Below, piece by piece: positions 1-7,075 of a stretch of DNA of 18,876 nucleotides. A program made the translations under genes and the position numbers. Position 1 is the first letter of the stretch; each line of letters begins with the position of its first letter. The stretch covers positions 1 through 18,876 of the forward strand of contig DATCFU010000212.1 in the NCBI GenBank assembly GCA_036509315.1, in the 5' to 3' direction. The DNA is from PALSA-607 sp036509315 (GTDB taxonomy: Bacteria > Actinomycetota > Actinomycetes > Acidothermales > Acidothermaceae). Under the pieces are notes generated by a model, which searched no databases, was not told the DNA's origin, and saw nothing but the letters and a program-made list of their open reading frames with translations.

Positions 1-36
1 GCCGACGTGGTCGCCAAATACGAGGCCGCGCACTAA
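1..36 (+). CDS. lsr2: Lsr2 nucleoid protein, C-terminal end only (partial)
   Basis: Only the last eleven codons are in the window, reading ADVVAKYEAAH and then TAA. This looks like the extreme C-terminus of the actinobacterial nucleoid-associated protein Lsr2, whose DNA-binding domain ends in an 'RGRIPADV...' segment followed by a short tail. Lsr2 bridges AT-rich DNA and silences acquired genes. The call is supported by position: in mycobacteria lsr2 lies directly upstream of clpC1 in the same direction, as here. Eleven residues alone are weak evidence, so the identity is mostly contextual inference. Confidence 0.7.
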   Translation, partial: ADVVAKYEAAH

Positions 37-366
37 ACCCCTATCGCCCTTCCCTGCGAGCTGTTCGCGCGCTACATCGCAGCTGTTCGCTGCTAGCGCA
101 ACAAGCCTTCCGACGGGTCCGGAACACCGCGATTCTGGTCACGGTTGAGACTCAGTGTGGGCACGAACGCCCAAATCGCGGCATTTGACGGGTCAAACTG
201 ACGTAGTGCGCCCCCCCAACCACGAAAATTTGGCGTAAGAACGCAAGTCTGGCCCGCATTTGGGCGAGAAGAGTGCGAGAACTGTCGATCAGCGCGGCAA
301 GGGCTGTCCCTGGCGCCGGGATAGCATGAAATGAAGGTAAGGCGCCGCTATTGAGGAGCGAGCGAC
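37..366 (+). promoter_or_regulatory. 330-bp intergenic control region upstream of clpC
   Basis: No gene is visible in this stretch. It holds the direct repeat AGCTGTTCGC at 59-68 and 81-90, 22 bp apart (two helical turns). The second copy forms a ClgR-like box. Further on are a 14-bp inverted repeat with 6-bp arms around GG (184-197), a run of seven C at 211-217 and a possible -10 hexamer TAGCAT at 322-327 with no good -35. The Shine-Dalgarno GAGGAG at 353-358 lies eight bases before the clpC ATG. No terminator for lsr2 is obvious. Confidence 0.5.
85..98 (+). promoter_or_regulatory. Candidate ClgR operator
   Basis: The sequence GTTCGC-TGCTA-GCG fits the motif GTTCGC-N5-GCG reported for ClgR, the actinobacterial activator of clp protease genes. 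Its position upstream of clpC is what the known regulon predicts. A second GTTCGC half-site sits 22 bp upstream at 63-68 without the GCG partner. The box is about 270 bp from the clpC start, so a promoter nearer to it would have to produce a long leader. That promoter was not identified. Confidence 0.5.
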
Positions 367-2913
367 ATGTTCGAGAGATTTACCGACCGGGCCCGACGCG
401 TTGTCGTGCTGGCGCAAGAAGAAGCCCGCATGCTCAACCACAACTACATCGGCACCGAGCACATCCTGCTCGGTCTCATCCACGAGGGCGAAGGCGTTGC
501 CGCGAAGGCTCTCGAGAGCCTCGGTATTTCGCTTGAAGGCGTTCGCCAGCAGGTCGAAGAGATCATCGGACAAGGCCAGCAGGCGCCGTCCGGCCACATC
601 CCTTTCACCCCGCGCGCCAAGAAGGTTCTCGAGCTCTCGCTGCGCGAGGCGCTTCAGCTCGGCCACAACTACATCGGCACCGAGCACATCCTGCTCGGCC
701 TGATCCGCGAGGGCGAAGGCGTCGCCGCCCAGGTGCTGGTCAAGCTCGGCGCTGACCTCAACCGCGTCCGGCAGCAGGTCATCCAGCTGCTGTCTGGCTA
801 CCAGGGCAAGCAAGAAGCGACGGCTGGCGGTCCCGCTGAGGGCGCCCAATCGACGTCCCTCGTCTTGGATCAGTTCGGTCGCAACCTGACGCAGGCTGCG
901 CGCGAAGGCAAGCTCGACCCGGTCATTGGCCGTGAGAAAGAAATCGAGCGCGTCATGCAGGTGCTGTCGCGCCGCACCAAGAACAATCCGGTGCTGATCG
1001 GCGAGCCCGGCGTCGGCAAGACCGCAATCGTTGAAGGTCTGGCGCAGGCCATCGTCAAAGGTGAAGTGCCCGAGACGCTGAAGGACAAGCAGCTGTACAC
1101 CCTCGACCTCGGCGCACTTGTCGCCGGCAGCCGCTACCGCGGTGACTTCGAGGAGCGGTTGAAGAAGGTCCTTAAGGAGATCCGCACTCGCGGCGACATC
1201 ATCTTGTTCATCGACGAGCTGCACACGCTGGTGGGTGCGGGCGCGGCCGAGGGTGCCATCGACGCGGCGTCCATCTTGAAGCCGATGCTGGCCCGCGGCG
1301 AGCTGCAGACCATCGGTGCGACGACCCTTGACGAGTACCGCAAGCACTTAGAGAAGGATGCGGCGCTCGAACGGCGGTTCCAGCCGATCCAGGTTGCCGA
1401 GCCGTCGCTCGCGCACACAATCGAGATCCTCAAGGGCCTGCGCGATCGCTACGAGTCACACCACCGCGTCTCGATCACCGACGGCGCTCTGGTTGCGGCC
1501 GCGCAGTTGGCTGACCGTTACATCAGTGACCGGTTCCTACCCGACAAGGCCATCGACCTCATCGACGAGGCCGGCTCGCGCATGCGCATTCGTCGCATGA
1601 CCGCGCCTCCGGACCTTCGCGAGTTCGACGAGAAGATCGCCGGCGTCCGCCGCGAGAAGGAAAGCGCGATTGACGCACAAGACTTCGAGAAGGCGGCCTC
1701 GCTTCGCGATCGCGAAAAGCAACTGCTCGCGGCGAAGTCGCAGCGCGAGCGGGAGTGGAAGGCCGGCGACATGGATGTCGTGGCCGAGGTCGACGAAGAG
1801 CTGATCGCCGAAGTGCTCGCGACTGCTACCGGCATTCCGGTGTTCAAGCTGACCGAGGAAGAGACCTCGCGGCTGCTGCGCATGGAAGACGAGTTGCACA
1901 AGCGGGTGATCGGCCAGGAGCCGGCGATCAAGGCGCTCTCGCAGACGATCCGTCGTACCCGTGCCGGTCTGAAGGACCCGAAGCGTCCCGGCGGCTCGTT
2001 CATCTTCGCCGGCCCCTCAGGTGTCGGTAAGACCGAGCTCTCGAAGACACTCGCCGAGTTCCTTTTCGGTGACGAAGACTCCCTGATCCAGCTCGACATG
2101 AGTGAGTTCATGGAGAAGCACACGGTGTCGAGGTTGTTCGGTTCGCCTCCTGGCTACGTCGGTTACGACGAGGGTGGTCAGCTCACCGAAAAGGTGCGCC
2201 GCAAGCCGTTCTCTGTCGTGTTGTTCGACGAGGTCGAGAAGGCGCACCCCGACATCTTCAACTCGCTGTTGCAGATCCTCGAGGACGGTCGGCTGACCGA
2301 CGCTCAGGGCCGGGTTGTCGACTTCAAGAACACCGTCATCATCATGACGACCAACCTCGGCACGCGTGACATCTCCAAGGGCTTCAACATGGGCTTCTCC
2401 AAGGAGCATGACGCGCAGGGCAACTACGAGCGGATGAAGGCGAAGGTCAACGAGGAGCTGAAGCAGCACTTCAGGCCTGAGTTCTTGAACCGCGTCGACG
2501 ACACGATCGTGTTCCACCAGCTGACTGAGGAAGAGATCGTGACGATCGTCGACCTGATGATCGCCAAGGTCGACCTTCGGTTGCGCGATCGCGACATGGG
2601 CCTCGAACTTACGTCGGACGCCAAGAAGGTGCTCGCCAAGAAGGGTTACGACCCGGTGCTTGGTGCACGTCCGTTGCGGCGCACGATCCAGCGCGAGATC
2701 GAGGACGTGCTGTCGGAGAAGATCCTCTTCGGCGAGCTCAAGGCCGGCCAGATCGTGGTGGTCGACGCCGAGGGAGTCGACACCCCCGAAGCCGCCTTCA
2801 CGTTCCGCGGCGAGGCCAAGCCGGCGCTGGTGCCCGACCTGCCTCCGCTGGCAGAAGCGGCACCCGCCGCTGATCCGGCTGGCGCAGCTGGCACCGCTCC
2901 AGCTGCTGAGTAG
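367..2913 (+). CDS. clpC: ATP-dependent Clp protease ATP-binding subunit ClpC
   Basis: ClpC is the AAA+ unfoldase that feeds proteins to the ClpP peptidase in the cytoplasm; in actinobacteria it is usually essential. The 848-residue length is normal. Two Clp N-terminal repeats occupy residues 1-150, each with an HNYIGTEHILLGLI core. The first ATPase module has Walker A GEPGVGKT near 212-219 and Walker B LFIDELHTL near 280. A UVR-like coiled segment (DFEKAASLRDREK) lies near 437-449. The second module has Walker A GPSGVGKT at 549-556 and Walker B VVLFDEVEKAHPD near 615-627. The C-terminus is an Ala/Pro-rich tail. The ATG has GAGGAG eight bases upstream. The gene follows lsr2 as in mycobacteria and faces mutY across a shared hairpin. 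Confidence 0.98.
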   Translation: MFERFTDRARRVVVLAQEEARMLNHNYIGTEHILLGLIHEGEGVAAKALESLGISLEGVRQQVEEIIGQGQQAPSGHIPFTPRAKKVLELSLREALQLGHNYIGTEHILLGLIREGEGVAAQVLVKLGADLNRVRQQVIQLLSGYQGKQEATAGGPAEGAQSTSLVLDQFGRNLTQAAREGKLDPVIGREKEIERVMQVLSRRTKNNPVLIGEPGVGKTAIVEGLAQAIVKGEVPETLKDKQLYTLDLGALVAGSRYRGDFEERLKKVLKEIRTRGDIILFIDELHTLVGAGAAEGAIDAASILKPMLARGELQTIGATTLDEYRKHLEKDAALERRFQPIQVAEPSLAHTIEILKGLRDRYESHHRVSITDGALVAAAQLADRYISDRFLPDKAIDLIDEAGSRMRIRRMTAPPDLREFDEKIAGVRREKESAIDAQDFEKAASLRDREKQLLAAKSQREREWKAGDMDVVAEVDEELIAEVLATATGIPVFKLTEEETSRLLRMEDELHKRVIGQEPAIKALSQTIRRTRAGLKDPKRPGGSFIFAGPSGVGKTELSKTLAEFLFGDEDSLIQLDMSEFMEKHTVSRLFGSPPGYVGYDEGGQLTEKVRRKPFSVVLFDEVEKAHPDIFNSLLQILEDGRLTDAQGRVVDFKNTVIIMTTNLGTRDISKGFNMGFSKEHDAQGNYERMKAKVNEELKQHFRPEFLNRVDDTIVFHQLTEEEIVTIVDLMIAKVDLRLRDRDMGLELTSDAKKVLAKKGYDPVLGARPLRRTIQREIEDVLSEKILFGELKAGQIVVVDAEGVDTPEAAFTFRGEAKPALVPDLPPLAEAAPAADPAGAAGTAPAAE
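438..698 (+). repeat. Perfect 36-nt direct repeat inside clpC (438-473 and 663-698)
   Basis: The 36 bases encoding the HNYIGTEHILLG core are identical in the two Clp_N repeats of clpC. The copies start 225 nt apart, exactly 75 codons, which is the period of the protein repeat. The protein repeat is a family feature. The complete nucleotide identity, including all synonymous positions, is more than the family demands. Confidence 0.9.
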
Positions 2914-2931
2914 CACTTCGTTAGCCGTCAG

Positions 2932-2956
2932 GGCCGGTACCCGTTGGGTGCCGGCC
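2932..2956. terminator. Hairpin between convergent clpC and mutY, probable bidirectional terminator
   Basis: Arms 2932-2942 and 2946-2956 form an 11-bp GC-rich stem (one pair is a G-U wobble) around a GTT loop. It lies 18 bp after the clpC stop and 14 bp before the mutY stop on the other strand. No U-tract follows, which is common for actinobacterial terminators. The tail-to-tail position makes termination on both strands likely. Confidence 0.65.
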
Positions 2957-2970
2957 TCGGCGTCTCCCTC

Positions 2971-3882
2971 TTACGTTGGGAGTTGGAAGCGGCTACGGGG
3001 CAGCGGCTCTACCAGACCGTCCGCCACTAGACCGTCGAGAGCACGATCGAGCTGGACGGCGTCGGGCCAGGCGGAGCGGAGCTGGGCGAGGCGGGCCGGT
3101 CCAGGCTGCGCCCGCAGGATTGCCAGCACCGCCCCGCGCGCTTGGCGGTCGGTGCCTTCGTAGCGCTGCCCGGGGCGGAGCGGTAACGCTGAGGGTGGAT
3201 AGCCCGCCTGGCGCCACGCGCAGCGGTGCGCTACCGGGCATCGATCACACTGCGGAACGCGGGCGCGGCAGATCAATGCGCCGAGCTCCATCAACGCCAC
3301 GCCGAACGTCGCCGCACGCTCACCGTCGTCCGGTAAGAGTTCGCTCGCGGCCCGGCGTTCGGCCATCGTCGGAGCGCTCGAGGGCTCAGCCAGGCCGGAT
3401 ACCGCCCGGGCGAGCACGCGGCGCACGTTCGTGTCGAGGACGGCGTGGCGCTGCCGGAACGCGAACGCCGCGACCGCGGCCGCGGTGTAGTCGCCGACCC
3501 CCGGCAGGGCGCGCAGCTGTGCGTAGTCGGCAGGCACTTCCCCACTGTGGCGCACGACGATCGTGGTCGCCGCGGCGTGCAAGCGCAGGGCCCGGCGCGG
3601 GTAGCCGAGCCGGTCCCAGGCCCGGACGGCGTCGCCGGCGGTGGCTGCCGCGAGGGCAGCAGGGGTCGGCCACCGGGCGATCCACCGCTCGTAGGCGGGC
3701 AACACCCGCGCCACGGGGGTCTGCTGGAGCATGATCTCGCTCACCAGCACCGCCCACGGCGTGGCCGCCGGCTCGCGCCACGGAAGCTGCCGGGCAGCGT
3801 GTCGGTACCAGCCGAGGAGCTCCTCGACGATCGGCGCCTCGATGCTTCGAGCGCTCCCAGGTTGTCTTAAGAAAGTCGCCAC
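2971..3882 (-). CDS. mutY: A/G-specific adenine glycosylase MutY
   Basis: MutY removes adenine mispaired with 8-oxoguanine in base excision repair. The catalytic acid is Glu49 in SEIMLQQT, and the helix-hairpin-helix loop LPGVGDYTAAA (residues 126-136) leads to the catalytic Asp150 in VLDTNVRRV. The Glu-Asp distance of 101 equals that of the E. coli enzyme (37 and 138). The iron-sulfur ligands Cys205, 212, 215 and 221 show the C-x6-C-x2-C-x5-C pattern. At 303 residues it has only a short C-terminal part after the cluster and no clear NUDIX-like recognition domain, as is common in actinobacteria. The start is GTG at 3882 with no clear ribosome site; a possible -10 (TAACCT) ends ten bases upstream, implying a very short leader. 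It is divergent from cheB. Confidence 0.95.
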   Translation of the reverse strand: MATFLRQPGSARSIEAPIVEELLGWYRHAARQLPWREPAATPWAVLVSEIMLQQTPVARVLPAYERWIARWPTPAALAAATAGDAVRAWDRLGYPRRALRLHAAATTIVVRHSGEVPADYAQLRALPGVGDYTAAAVAAFAFRQRHAVLDTNVRRVLARAVSGLAEPSSAPTMAERRAASELLPDDGERAATFGVALMELGALICRARVPQCDRCPVAHRCAWRQAGYPPSALPLRPGQRYEGTDRQARGAVLAILRAQPGPARLAQLRSAWPDAVQLDRALDGLVADGLVEPLPRSRFQLPT

Positions 3883-3915
3883 TTCAGACGACAGGTTAAG
3901 GAGTCATTGGGGAGG

Positions 3916-3930
3916 AGCCCGCGGCGGGCT
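3916..3930 (+). repeat. 15-bp inverted repeat in the mutY-cheB divergent intergenic region
   Basis: AGCCCGC-G-GCGGGCT is a perfect odd palindrome in the 69-bp gap between the divergent mutY and cheB starts. It ends eight bases before the cheB Shine-Dalgarno GAGGAG (3939-3944). It could be an operator or an mRNA hairpin acting on cheB translation. With a one-base centre it cannot fold fully as RNA, so an operator is somewhat more likely. No regulator is implied by the neighbouring genes. Confidence 0.35.
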
Positions 3931-3951
3931 TCCGGACCGAGGAGCGCCTAG

Positions 3952-5094
3952 GTGTCGGTTGCGCGCGAAGCGTCAACCTCGGCCAGCGCCAGTGCGTTCT
4001 CGGCATCGCAACCAGACGCCCACGAGCAGTCCGCGGTCACCGTTGTACTGGTCGAGGACTCCGTGATCGAGCGCCGGTTCCTTCGGGCGGCGATCACGGC
4101 CGATCCGGGCCTCTGCGTGGTGGGCGAGGCGCAGACCTTACGCGACGCCATCGCCTTGATCGAGCGGCTACGGCCATCAGCCGTCGTCCTCGACCTTGAA
4201 CTACCGGGCACCGCCGCCATCGAGATCATCGAACGGATCATGGCGAGCGTCCCGACCCCGATCCTGGTCTGCTCGACCGAGGTCGACGCCGCAAGAGCCG
4301 CCGCCGCCCTGGCCGCTGGCGCGATCGACGTTGTGGCAAGACCGACCGCACGCGACGCCGACCGGGCGTCGTATGCTGAGGCGCTGCGCCGTGGCGTGCG
4401 AGTCGCGTCGAGAGTGCGCGTTATCACCCATCCGCGAGGGCGCCTGAAGACCCGTGCGCAATCAGCGGCAGGGGCCGCTGATGGAGGTGCGCGAGCTAGC
4501 GCGGAACCAACCGTCGACTTGGTGGCGATCGGCGCCTCGACTGGTGGGCCGCAAGCACTTGCCCACCTGCTCGGCGCGTTGCCCGCCGACTTCACGCCCG
4601 CTGTCGTTGTCGTGCAACACATGGCGGACGGATTCATCGAAGGTCTTGCGACCTGGCTCGACGGCCTTTGCGCGCTCCCCGTTGGCGTTGCAACGTCGGG
4701 CATCCGCCTGCAGCCGCGCACGGTCACGATCGCGCCGAGTGCACGCAACCTCGTAGTCAACGATCACCTGCGCGTCAGCATCGAGCAACCGCCGGCGACC
4801 CAGTTCAATGTGCCGGGCGTCGACGCGACGTTCGAGAGCGTCGCGCGCACGGTCGGTCCGCGGGCGATCGGTGTGCTGCTTACCGGGATGGGTCGTGACG
4901 GCGCCGCCGGGCTGAAGGCGATGCGAAGCGCCGGGGCGATCACGATCGGACAGGACGAAGAGTCGAGCGCAGTGTGGGGCATGCCAGCGGCGGCCGCTGC
5001 CTGCGGTGCGGTGCAGCGCCAACTGCCGCTCATCGAGATCGCGGCCGCACTTGTCGCAATCCTGCAGGGCCAGTCGCTTGGCGGTGAGCGATGA
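3952..5094 (+). CDS. cheB: Chemotaxis response regulator protein-glutamate methylesterase CheB
   Basis: CheB removes methyl groups from chemoreceptor glutamates when phosphorylated by CheA, resetting adaptation. After a Ser/Ala-rich N-terminal extension of about 28 residues, a receiver domain spans about 29-150 with acidic E35-D36, phospho-acceptor Asp81 (VVLDLELPG) and Thr109. The esterase domain spans about 188-375 with the catalytic triad Ser196 (GASTGGP), His223 (VQHMADGF) and Asp316 (TGMGRDGA). The conserved receiver lysine is replaced by Arg130 in VVARPT. The GTG start has GAGGAG seven bases upstream. The stop overlaps the cheR start by four bases (ATGA). Confidence 0.95.
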   Translation: MSVAREASTSASASAFSASQPDAHEQSAVTVVLVEDSVIERRFLRAAITADPGLCVVGEAQTLRDAIALIERLRPSAVVLDLELPGTAAIEIIERIMASVPTPILVCSTEVDAARAAAALAAGAIDVVARPTARDADRASYAEALRRGVRVASRVRVITHPRGRLKTRAQSAAGAADGGARASAEPTVDLVAIGASTGGPQALAHLLGALPADFTPAVVVVQHMADGFIEGLATWLDGLCALPVGVATSGIRLQPRTVTIAPSARNLVVNDHLRVSIEQPPATQFNVPGVDATFESVARTVGPRAIGVLLTGMGRDGAAGLKAMRSAGAITIGQDEESSAVWGMPAAAAACGAVQRQLPLIEIAAALVAILQGQSLGGER

Positions 5095-6644
5095 AATTCT
5101 CGCTGACCGATGACGAGTTCGACACCCTGCGCAAGCTCCTGGAGAAGAGCGCGGGTTTGGTCCACGACGAGAGTCGCCGCGACTCGCTGACCTTTGCAGT
5201 CGCAGGCCGCATGGAGGCGATTGGCGCCAGTTCGGCTGCCGTGTACCTCACGATGCTCAGCGGTCCTGGCGGTGCGCCCGAACGGCAGCAGCTCATTGAC
5301 GTGGTCACTATTCAAGAGACGCACTTTTTCCGGAACCCGCCGCAGATTCGCGCACTTCGCCAGCATGTCCTGCCCGAGCTGATCCGCCGGTCTACGGCGC
5401 TGAACCGCCCGCTCACGATCTGGAGTGCAGGGTGCTCGACAGGCGAGGAGCCGTACAGCTTGGCCATGCTGGTCCGTGAACTCATGCCGATGGCTACCCG
5501 CGAACACGTCAGGATCGTCGGATCGGACGTCTCGGCGACCGCGCTTTCATTCGCGGACGCCGGTCGGTATGGCGCTCGGGCTGTGCAGATGGCAGACCCG
5601 ATCGATCTGGGCCGTTGGTTCGACATCGACCGCGGCTGGTACTCGGTCAAGGATGATGTGCGCGAGCTGGTCGACCTGCAACTGCACAACCTGATCACCG
5701 AAGCACCGCCGTTCGAGAGCAGTGAGGTCGATCTGTTGCTCTGTCGCAACGTGACGATCTACTTCAACCGGACGACGACCAAGGCGCTCATGTCGCGGTT
5801 CCACACCGCCCTCGGCGATGGTGGGTACCTGTTCCTCGGCCACTCCGAAACGTTGTGGCAGATGAGCGAGGCGTTCACGTTGGTGCCCCTTGGCGATGCG
5901 TTTGTGTATCGACGGGACGACGGCCCGCAGGGCCGCGCGACGTTGCCCGATCGCCGTACCGAGGCGGGTGATGCGCCTATTCTGCTGCCCGAACGACGTG
6001 GTCGGACGGAGCGTCGACGCGACCTTCCCGAGACGCCGTCCGCCCGGGTCCAGGCAACACCGGCCGTGCCGCCGCAACGCGTGCCGCGGCATTCCGAGCC
6101 GGCCCGGCAGGAGGTAGCGCGAGCTGGGTCCCATCGACCCGCGGACCGCCGCGCGGCGCCGCGATCCGCGGCCGCTGCAAGCGCGACGGGCGCTAGTGCC
6201 AAGGAACTCGTGGCCACCGCCCGGGAGGCGCTGGCGCACGGGCGCTATTCCGACGCAGTCGGCGCTGCCGGCCTCGCCGCCAAAGCCGACCCGATGCTGG
6301 TTGATCCACATCTGATCGGCGGAGAGGCGCTGGTCAACCTTGGTCGCGATGCTGACGCGATCAGGGAGTTACGCCAGGCCGTCTACCTTCAGCCCGATTC
6401 AGCGTCTGCCTTGCTGCTGCTCGCTGGTGCACTTGACCGGCAGGGCGAACCAGCCGCGGCAGGCCGGGCTTACCGATCTGCGGCTGCAACGGTTGGCGAC
6501 TTGCCTCCTGAGGAGGTGTCCGGGTTCTTCGGTGGCCGCAGTGCCGCCGAGCTGGTCGCCCTGTGTCTGCGGCTCGCGACGCAGGCCGAGCGGACCGCAA
6601 AGGCCACCAAGTCGGCCAGGTTCAGGCCGCGGGAGACGCCATGA
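5091..6644 (+). CDS. cheR: CheR-type chemoreceptor methyltransferase with C-terminal TPR region
   Basis: CheR transfers methyl groups from S-adenosylmethionine to receptor glutamates. The N-terminal helical domain covers residues 1-75, followed by ETHFFRN (76-82). The SAM-binding motif WSAGCSTGEEPYSLAM lies at 111-126, GSDVSATAL at 144-152, and CRNVTIYF at 218-225. Residues 275-365 form an Arg/Pro/Ala-rich, probably disordered linker. Residues 368-470 look like two or three TPR helices (for example AREALAHGRYSDAV and LVNLGRDADAIRELRQAV). The total of 517 residues is far longer than a plain CheR (about 270-290). CheR-TPR proteins are known from FrzF-like systems, where the repeats help select receptors. 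Start and stop overlap cheB and cheW by four bases each, so the three are translationally coupled. Confidence 0.93.
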   Translation: MKFSLTDDEFDTLRKLLEKSAGLVHDESRRDSLTFAVAGRMEAIGASSAAVYLTMLSGPGGAPERQQLIDVVTIQETHFFRNPPQIRALRQHVLPELIRRSTALNRPLTIWSAGCSTGEEPYSLAMLVRELMPMATREHVRIVGSDVSATALSFADAGRYGARAVQMADPIDLGRWFDIDRGWYSVKDDVRELVDLQLHNLITEAPPFESSEVDLLLCRNVTIYFNRTTTKALMSRFHTALGDGGYLFLGHSETLWQMSEAFTLVPLGDAFVYRRDDGPQGRATLPDRRTEAGDAPILLPERRGRTERRRDLPETPSARVQATPAVPPQRVPRHSEPARQEVARAGSHRPADRRAAPRSAAAASATGASAKELVATAREALAHGRYSDAVGAAGLAAKADPMLVDPHLIGGEALVNLGRDADAIRELRQAVYLQPDSASALLLLAGALDRQGEPAAAGRAYRSAAATVGDLPPEEVSGFFGGRSAAELVALCLRLATQAERTAKATKSARFRPRETP

Positions 6645-7057
6645 TCGGTTACATCACGTTCCGTCTCGGTGATCGAAACCTTGCGTGCCGGCTCGACGAG
6701 GTCCGCGAGGTCGTCCGGCTCGACGGGCTCGATGTCCTGCCCGGCATGACGCCGCCGATCAGTGGGTTGCTGGAGTTGCGTGGCAATCCGCTGCCGGTCG
6801 TCGACCTGCGCGGTACCAGCTTGGCGGGGGGGAGGGGTGACGTGCTGGTCATGGCCTCGGGCATCGACGCGATGGGCGCGATTGTCGATCAGGTCATCGC
6901 TGTTCATGACGAGGACGAGCTGGTGTCCTTGGGCGAGCGACCGTCAGGGCTCCCGGACTATGTCATCGACGTACTTCGCCATGACGGCATCAGCACGGGC
7001 CGTGGTGGGCCGGTGTTGCTCGTTCACTTGCAGGCGCTGCTCTCCGTTGCGGTCTGA
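6641..7057 (+). CDS. cheW: Chemotaxis coupling protein CheW
   Basis: CheW links chemoreceptors to the CheA kinase at the membrane. The 138-residue product opens with MIGYITFRLGDRNLACRLDE and contains the family core ISGLLELRGNPLPVVDLRG (40-58), including the conserved Arg47. The ATG at 6641 is chosen over longer frames because it overlaps the cheR stop as ATGA, has GGGAG five bases upstream and begins exactly at the CheW fold. It is the last gene of the operon and meets disA tail to tail with an 18-bp gap. It is slightly shorter than typical CheW (150-170). No CheA gene is nearby, so its kinase partner must be encoded elsewhere. Confidence 0.93.
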   Translation: MIGYITFRLGDRNLACRLDEVREVVRLDGLDVLPGMTPPISGLLELRGNPLPVVDLRGTSLAGGRGDVLVMASGIDAMGAIVDQVIAVHDEDELVSLGERPSGLPDYVIDVLRHDGISTGRGGPVLLVHLQALLSVAV

Positions 7058-7075
7058 AGCCCGCGTGTGCAGCAG

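Noticed and set aside
146..154. HspR (HAIR) operator suggested by TTGAGACTCA
   Set aside because: The HAIR element needs CTTGAGT-N7-ACTCAAG; here the arms overlap with one central base.
289..1347. Long minus-strand open frame (352 codons) opposite clpC
   Set aside because: It is antisense to a certain ClpC gene and reflects high-GC codon structure; its product is low-complexity and has no recognisable motif.
2017..2916. Minus-strand 299-codon frame opposite the clpC 3' half
   Set aside because: Shadow of ClpC codons; no family resemblance and no ribosome site.
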